A stretch of 64,000 bases of DNA from NCBI RefSeq assembly GCF_030272615.1, contig NC_081414.1, positions 764,999,413 to 765,063,412 on the forward strand, read 5' to 3'. Source of the stretch: Cryptomeria japonica (lineage: Eukaryota > Streptophyta > Pinopsida > Cupressales > Cupressaceae). The notes under the pieces are model-generated. The model was not told where the DNA came from. It did no database searches and saw only the letters and a list, made by a program, of their open reading frames with translations. Positions 58,273 to 64,000 of this stretch are shown piece after piece (positions within the stretch are counted from its first letter, which is position 1; every line of letters begins with the position of its first letter). The translations under genes and the position numbers were made by a program.

Positions 58273-60419
58273 ATATCATATATGATAGATGAACAATTTG
58301 ATCCAATGTATAACCTTGATGATTAATTTTATTATATTCCAACTTGCATAGGTGAGGTGTCATTCTTCGTGGTTTTGATGTACTTTCATCTTTCCCATTA
58401 AAAAGATATTTTTCAGTAGTTTGATACTTATGATTTCTATGGAGGAAGTTCCTATACTCATCAAATCCCTGCTTTCCTAAACTTGTTGAATGACGAGATT
58501 TCATCTTTGGACCACAAACTGGACATGCACATTTTCCCTTTGTTTGAAGATCTACAAGATCATATATAATTGGATTAAATATGTCAATTTTTATAATTAT
58601 ATATAATGAATAGATTATTTAAAAAAGATGCATGATATCTACTTCATAAAATTAAATATCATTAAAGTACAGTTGAACGTTATAACATACCACAAAAATG
58701 TGTTAGCCCTGGGGCATCATGAATTGTCCATACAAGCATTGCATGAAATTGAAATTTTCTTTGTCCTATTGGTCTAGAGACGTCATACATAGTGACCCTA
58801 TTCCATAACTTTAGTAACTTGTCAATAAGATGCTCGATATATACATTCATATCTTTAACTTGGTACTTACCTAGTTGAATGAACATAAACATTACATAAT
58901 TATTATAACCATTTTACTACAATATATATAAATTAGTGTACATGACTATTGAATGAAAAAGATATAAGTCATTATGCAACAAATAAGACAAATGAGATGC
59001 TATTATGTTAAAGAAAATTGATGTAAACAAATACCTAGAACAATCATTACCAACATTATGTGCTCCCTCTTTATTGACATCCATGGAGGAATGTTATTAT
59101 TGATAACAAAAACATGCCACACCGAGTAAATAGATCTCATCTCTCCAAATGGATTGACATCGTCTGCTGCTAATGAAATCTTGATATTATGAGGTTCTTC
59201 TTTAAAGTGTGTCCATTTTTCCTCCATGTCCCTAAATGTAGAACCATCTACAGGCATTCGAAGAATGTCATCTCCACTTCTATTCCGTACATGTTAATCC
59301 ATAAATTGCACAAAACTTTCACACCTAAATAATCGTTGCATACATGTAATAATGGGAATATAATGAAGAACCTTGTGCGACACCTTTTTGTTAGTTGATC
59401 TGTTCGATATCTACTGATATGACATTCTGGGCATTTTGTTGCAAATTCATGTTGTTTATGATATACAATATGATCATTGGGGCATGCATCTATTGCTTGA
59501 TACTCCATTCCAATATCTTTGATAATGGCAGATAAATCTTGGTATGAGCGAGGTAAAATATATGATGGTGGTAACAAAAGATTTACCTATCAATCTATAA
59601 CAAAAAAGTAATTTGTTAATATAATGAACATTAATGGTACATATTTCATCCTTTATTTAGTAGTGATGAACTAACAACAAAAATAGATGAAAAAGATTAC
59701 ATATATGACATACCTTAACATCCGTGAGATTACTATGTTGGATAAACCATTCATAACCTTCAAGTTCACCAACAACAATACAACAGAGAGAAGGGTTATT
59801 TGGGAGCCTTCATAAAGGGCCTTGTATGCCTTCTCAAGTATAGGTAAATCATGAACATCATTAAAGTCATCTCGATCATCATCATGACCAGCTTCGCCAC
59901 TAAATGTGTCATGGATCAATGTATTTGTACCATCATCTTCAACTGTGTTTTCTGGTGCAGTATCATATTCTTTCATAGGATCATTAACCTCATCTTCGAT
60001 ATTCATGGCTCCATGTTCCTCCGCTTGCAAATCCACATTGTCTGGGCCATGATAATCCATATCATGTACCCTAGGGTGCCCCACCTTTATAATAATGATC
60101 GACAAAAATAAGCCATGATCACGATCAAGTGATTTTTTTTATATATAAATTTTTTTAAAATGATATAATCATTTACAAATTCAATCAATATAAAGACATG
60201 TAATGAACAAATTACCAATGGACGATAATCATGCCCCCCTTCAATGTGACCATGATGCCTACAATGTTTCTCAGTTGTTGTGATTAAAAGTCTTCTCATC
60301 TTTAAGCCCTTGCAATTATTGCAAGGACAATAACATTTCCCATCACCCTTTCTTTTCAATCTAGCCCACAATCTAGCAAGTGTTTCTTCATTTTGTTCTA
60401 CACTAATACTATCTGACAT
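58273..60419 (-). pseudogene. CACTA (En/Spm) transposase, 5-prime half, disrupted
   Basis: Starts MSDSISVEQNEE with a transposase-associated zinc motif (CYCPCNNCKG...HCRHHGH) and a likely intron after HDYRPL (about 60217). Next an acidic linker exon (59671-60085), then the Transposase_21 (TNP2) core: ILPRSYQDLSAIIKDIGM and DACPNDHIVYHKQHE..CPECHISRY (59400-59577), a frame change, VDGSTFRDMEEKW and VNPFGEMRSIYSVW..IPPWM (59003-59257), NVYIEHLIDKLLKLW..DAPG (58680-58892) and FLHRNHKYQTTEKYLFNGKDE (58268-58504). The gene is cut at 58273 by element A and resumes at 3729. Such transposases bind and cut CACTA termini. This copy has frame changes and cannot be active. Confidence 0.85.
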
Positions 60420-61609
60420 GATTTTTCGATACCAAGCTTGAATATTTAGATAAATTGTCGAAACAAGGTTCCAATCAACAAAACCACCCACAAGGTCTTC
60501 TTGGCACAATGTCTCATCAGGATTTAACACATAACAAGGCCAACTTCATGGATACAAGGCTTGAACAAAGGAACAACTTGTTCTTCAAAGAAACAATACT
60601 TTTGATCAATAGGATAGTAGGGAACAATGAAACCATGCTTCAAACATGTTGCTTTACACATCCATTCATGATGTCAATGCACCTAGTTGACTAGGACTAT
60701 GAAATTTGGATTTAGACTTTAGCCACATGGATCAAACTCTAGGAACATAGATATTAAACCTTGCAATGCAACCTTTTCGACTATGCTTTTGTTTTGTAAC
60801 AACACCCCATCAAGTTTGTGAACTTACTATCAAGGATTAGACTTACAAACTTTTGGATGCTCATTACAATTGTTCACCTTCCACATGGATCACAAGGGGA
60901 CTCAAGGTACTTTCATGGATGTCTACATTCACTTGAGGCAACATTCAAAAGGTCCTTAATGCCTATAAACAATGGAAGACTCCAAAATTTGAAAGAAGTC
61001 AGAATTTTAAAGTTTATTGTGAGGACAAACCTAAATAGTCATCATTTGTTCATCATTATCAGACAACTCCATACAATAAGTAATAATACATTTGTGATAA
61101 CAATCATGGTTCTTTAAAATGAATACAAAGTGAGAGACAACTGCACTTGACAAAAAGAAAACTTCCAAACTGAATCTGTCACTGTTTTTGGGACAATTTG
61201 ACAGTGGCCTTAAAATCAGAGACTAAAATAACATAAAAATTCCTTGTCAAGTGACTATAAAGGAATCTTTGGATTACTCACACTATTATGTCAACCTCAA
61301 GTGCCAATCGAAATCATCAAATAGGTCTGTAATTAAACATATTAGAATAGTTGGCTAGGGCATCAAACTATATACTTGTTGGTCGGCCACAAACTAAGGT
61401 GGCGCTAACCATATACCTATTGGAAACATGTTGACTTTAAGCATTCGTCGGAATATTATCAGACTAGGGACAAACATTATTGTTCATTGAAATTTTGACG
61501 AACGTTGGGGACCAATTTAAAAAAAATGAAAATCTCACATTTAATTGAAAGGTACCTGACGAAACAATAAATTAATTCACTTTCGTTGGAAAATTTCGTC
61601 GAATTTTGA
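60420..61609 (-). other. CACTA 5-prime untranslated and subterminal region
   Basis: No supported gene. Towards 61440-61600 short words such as CATTCGTCGGAA, TTTGACGAACG, CCTGACGAAAC and TTTCGTCGAA recur in both orientations, as in CACTA subterminal repeats. Confidence 0.5.
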
Positions 61610-61626
61610 CCACAAATGAGTTAGTG
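61610..61626 (-). repeat. Candidate 5-prime terminal inverted repeat of the CACTA element
   Basis: On the minus strand this reads CACTAACTCATTTGTGG, beginning with the diagnostic CACTA, about 1.2 kb upstream of the transposase start and next to subterminal-type repeats. A matching left terminus was not found in the window. Confidence 0.45.
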
Positions 61627-61829
61627 TTATAAAAGATGTATAAGAACTACAAATGAAACTTTGGAAAATTAGTAAAACTTAAATACTACTAAACTTTGAA
61701 GTGAACCATTTAAAAATAAAAAATTAAAATGTTAAATTTGAAATATATATTATATTTGAGATTTCATAATGATTACAATGAGTCCAAAGATGTCAAAATA
61801 AAAAATGAAGCTAAGTGAGGCACGTAATA

Positions 61830-63870
61830 ATCCTAAATCTCTTCATCACTAGAACTACCAGAAGTCGACTCCACATGGTTAAGATCCTTCAAAGTAATAC
61901 CAACCAGCCCTCCTTGTGTAACTATAGAATTCTCTTCAATTTTTGTTGGCTCCTTTGGCTCTACATTCCACCATGTTGTTGGGCTCTATTTGTACAGAAG
62001 TGTCTTGTGGTCAATGAGATGCAATGCACTATCTACAACCACAAGCTTCTTTTCTCTCCTAGAGGTAAGCTTGTTCTCTTTGAGAGAGTGGCCTATAAGT
62101 AGACCAATTCCTCTCAGCAACAACAAAAGAAATAAAAACTTGAGATAGCAATTGAATAGCTAGAGTGGTAGTCAAAGAATTGGGTCCTCCTATGCCATAC
62201 TTTCCCTATCCATCTTGGCCTCCTCAGAATAACCCCTAAGAGTGGAAAATTTTGTCTGCCTAGTACAAATGATGCTAACCTCTAGGATCATATATCTTTT
62301 GAATGGCCCTCATGATCTTTTCCTTCCATCAACATCTTGTATTGGTGTAACTCTATTAGACATTTTCTTGTACCACTTGGGGTTCAATGCAGAGGCAACC
62401 ATGTGCAAGGGAGTATTGAGATTCTCCCATAGTTGATGAATGATTGGATGAATGTTCTCATTGGAGAATTCTAATTTTTGGTCCTCTCACATGACAACTC
62501 TCATTTGGTATAGTATAGAATCAATACACTCATACACCTCTCCAAGGCTAGGCACATTGACATCCCTATATCTAGTGACTTGGGAAACTAGAGTAATGAT
62601 GGAGACTATATATGTTGCATCACCCCAAAAAAAATTGTTCTTCACTACATCTTTCACTCGCATCCCTTACTTTGGCTTGGACTCAGGCTACTGATTCCAT
62701 TCCACTATCATAACCATTATTTACAATGCTTCTTATGACTCAAGCATTCACTCCAAGAGAATGAAATAGGATGCATGTCTAGTGTCAACAGGTTTCAAGA
62801 ATTCCTTCTTATAGAAGGTCTTGAAGAGTGCATTTGAAGTGTATTATTCACATCTGTACATATCTAGCACGATTGATTGTTTCTTTGGTCCAAGACCAAT
62901 CTTTCTCATGTCCCTGAGTGCATTATTCATGGAATGCACACAACAACTAGTCCACCAAATATACCTATGAGCTACCTCAATTAATTTCCTTGTAGCCTTG
63001 TAGACATGAGCCACATCTATCACTATTCATACCACATTTTGTGGTCCGACCTCCTCAATAGCATACTTGGGGATCTGAAATTGGAAATTGACATGTTTGT
63101 GATGCCCCGAACAATTAACTACCTTAAGAAAATATGGGCCCTTTAAACATGTAATGATATTAAAGAATGGACGATGCCTAATGTCTTTACACCCACCCAT
63201 GACTATACTGCATCCACTTGCTACCCATTATTCTTGTATTTCTCCATTAACATATTTATCTTGGAAAAATTCATATCCAAGATTGCAATCCTTAATCTCG
63301 TCTCCCTTTGCGACACATATGATGGTCTTTCCTTTGCTACCATAGACATCGCCTCATAATATGGAGATCAAGCCACATGGAATGGAGGCTATTAACAAAG
63401 AAGAATTTTCTAATGGCATCATCTACATCGTCCCTCATCTATACATTGAATAATTCATCTATTGGGTTAGGAGTGTCACTCAACTGCATTTCCCTTGGCC
63501 TCTATTGCATGGGCCCTTGAAGAAGAAATTGGCATACATGCAACTTGCCTCTACAAAGTAGAAGTAGAACTATGTGGTTGGATTTGATGACCCATCAACC
63601 TATGAGACAAAGAAGTAGATAAGGTGATTTTTTATTGTCTTCATCACCAACACCCCATAGCCTACATATCTCAGCCCTGCATTTCACGCTTGTCGATCTC
63701 CCAAAAAATTCACATATTTTCACACCTTTTCCTCCAATATTAAGGAGGTGAGCATTAAATTTTGTAATGCTACCTTGAAATTCAAGGTCACAAAAGTGTT
63801 ACTTATACAACTCTATGCCCTCAGATGTCATAAACATGTTCTATGTTTTTGATGCAAATTGTTTCAAATG
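61830..63870 (-). pseudogene. BED/DUF659 hAT-type transposase remnant
   Basis: Minus-strand translation, reading across stops, shows a BED-like zinc finger (CDLEFQG..TKFNAHLLN...GVKIC, about 63700-63790), a region with DVAHVYKATRKLIEV and WWTSCCVHSMNNALRDM (about 62910-63020), corresponding to the CAAHCLDLMLEDI block of DUF659 proteins, then LGPKKQSIVLDMYR and HASYFILLE, and near the end ERNWSTYR (about 62100) and ACGCR/CIASH-type dimerisation-region remnants. Many in-frame stops. The order BED, DUF659, hAT C-terminus matches plant hAT-derived transposases. It is outside element A, and its relation to the CACTA element is unclear. Confidence 0.65.
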
Positions 63871-64000
63871 AGACTTAATCAAAGGGACCCTTGGGGGGGG
63901 GCAAGAATTCATACTTGCAACTACATTTTCCATTGAATGGGTGGTTTGAGTTTCACCCTCATGGTCACCCTCTCAACCTCAATCCTAAATGCATAATTGT
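63871..64000. other. Window edge
   Basis: Short stretch with a G8 run near 63893. Probably continues the hAT remnant's upstream region. Nothing further recognised. Confidence 0.3.

Noticed and set aside
60818-63359. Plus-strand frames of 60-99 codons at the right end
   Set aside because: Between about 61830 and 63870 the minus strand gives recognisable BED/DUF659 blocks. Plus-strand frames there are shadows, and those further left lack any motif.

Overview
This is nuclear DNA from a seed plant with a large, transposon-packed genome. A gymnosperm is plausible because of the nested giant retroelements and AT-rich LTRs, but the window does not prove it. There is no bacterial content and no ordinary host gene. 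Nearly everything can be read as an insertion history.

Outermost layer: a decayed CACTA (En/Spm) transposase gene on the minus strand. Its 5-prime half lies at 58273-60419 and its 3-prime half at 1681-3729. A 54.5 kb insertion splits it. To its right (about 61830-63870, minus) is a decayed BED/DUF659 hAT-type transposase. The left 1.7 kb is AT-rich and holds no recognisable gene.

The insertion is a Russian doll of three Ty3/gypsy elements of the Tat type, recognised by a second RNase H domain after the usual one. Element A (3730-58272, minus; LTRs about 1.45 kb) is the oldest. Element B (7171-41860, plus; LTRs 1,472 bp; perfect AGCGC target duplication) sits in A. Element C (19424-35613, plus; LTRs 770 bp) sits in B. 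By eye the LTR pairs differ at about 45-50, 16 and 4 positions, which matches the nesting order. A 1,160-bp solo copia-type LTR (5597-6756, GCCGG duplication) also lies in A. Without their insertions, A, B and C are about 19.9, 18.5 and 16.2 kb.

All three share an unusual plan: LTR, primer site, leader with spaced motif arrays, (a small ORF in A and B), gag-pol, GGTGAAAAC hairpin modules, then a gene on the OPPOSITE strand, a polypurine tract, LTR. The antisense gene encodes a plant mobile domain (PMD, MAIN/MAIL1-like) protein. It has a conserved two-exon structure: a 22-25 codon first exon with FERVRR, then an intron, then an exon starting at AG|GAG. TATA-like boxes lie upstream of exon 1. 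The intron holds hairpins and an array of a short motif repeated every 20-21 bp. The same motif, in the same orientation relative to the downstream gene, recurs in the leader ahead of gag. The motif differs by element (A AGCGCTATTG, B TAGCGCAT/GT, C GCGTCTGTGT), while architecture and spacing are kept. The motif array plus element-encoded PMD gene is the candidate undescribed system: my hypothesis is a family-specific self-recognition or anti-silencing module.

All gag-pol and PMD genes here carry nonsense codons or frameshifts. These copies are therefore fossils or non-autonomous, although the small ORF upstream of gag is open in both A and B.
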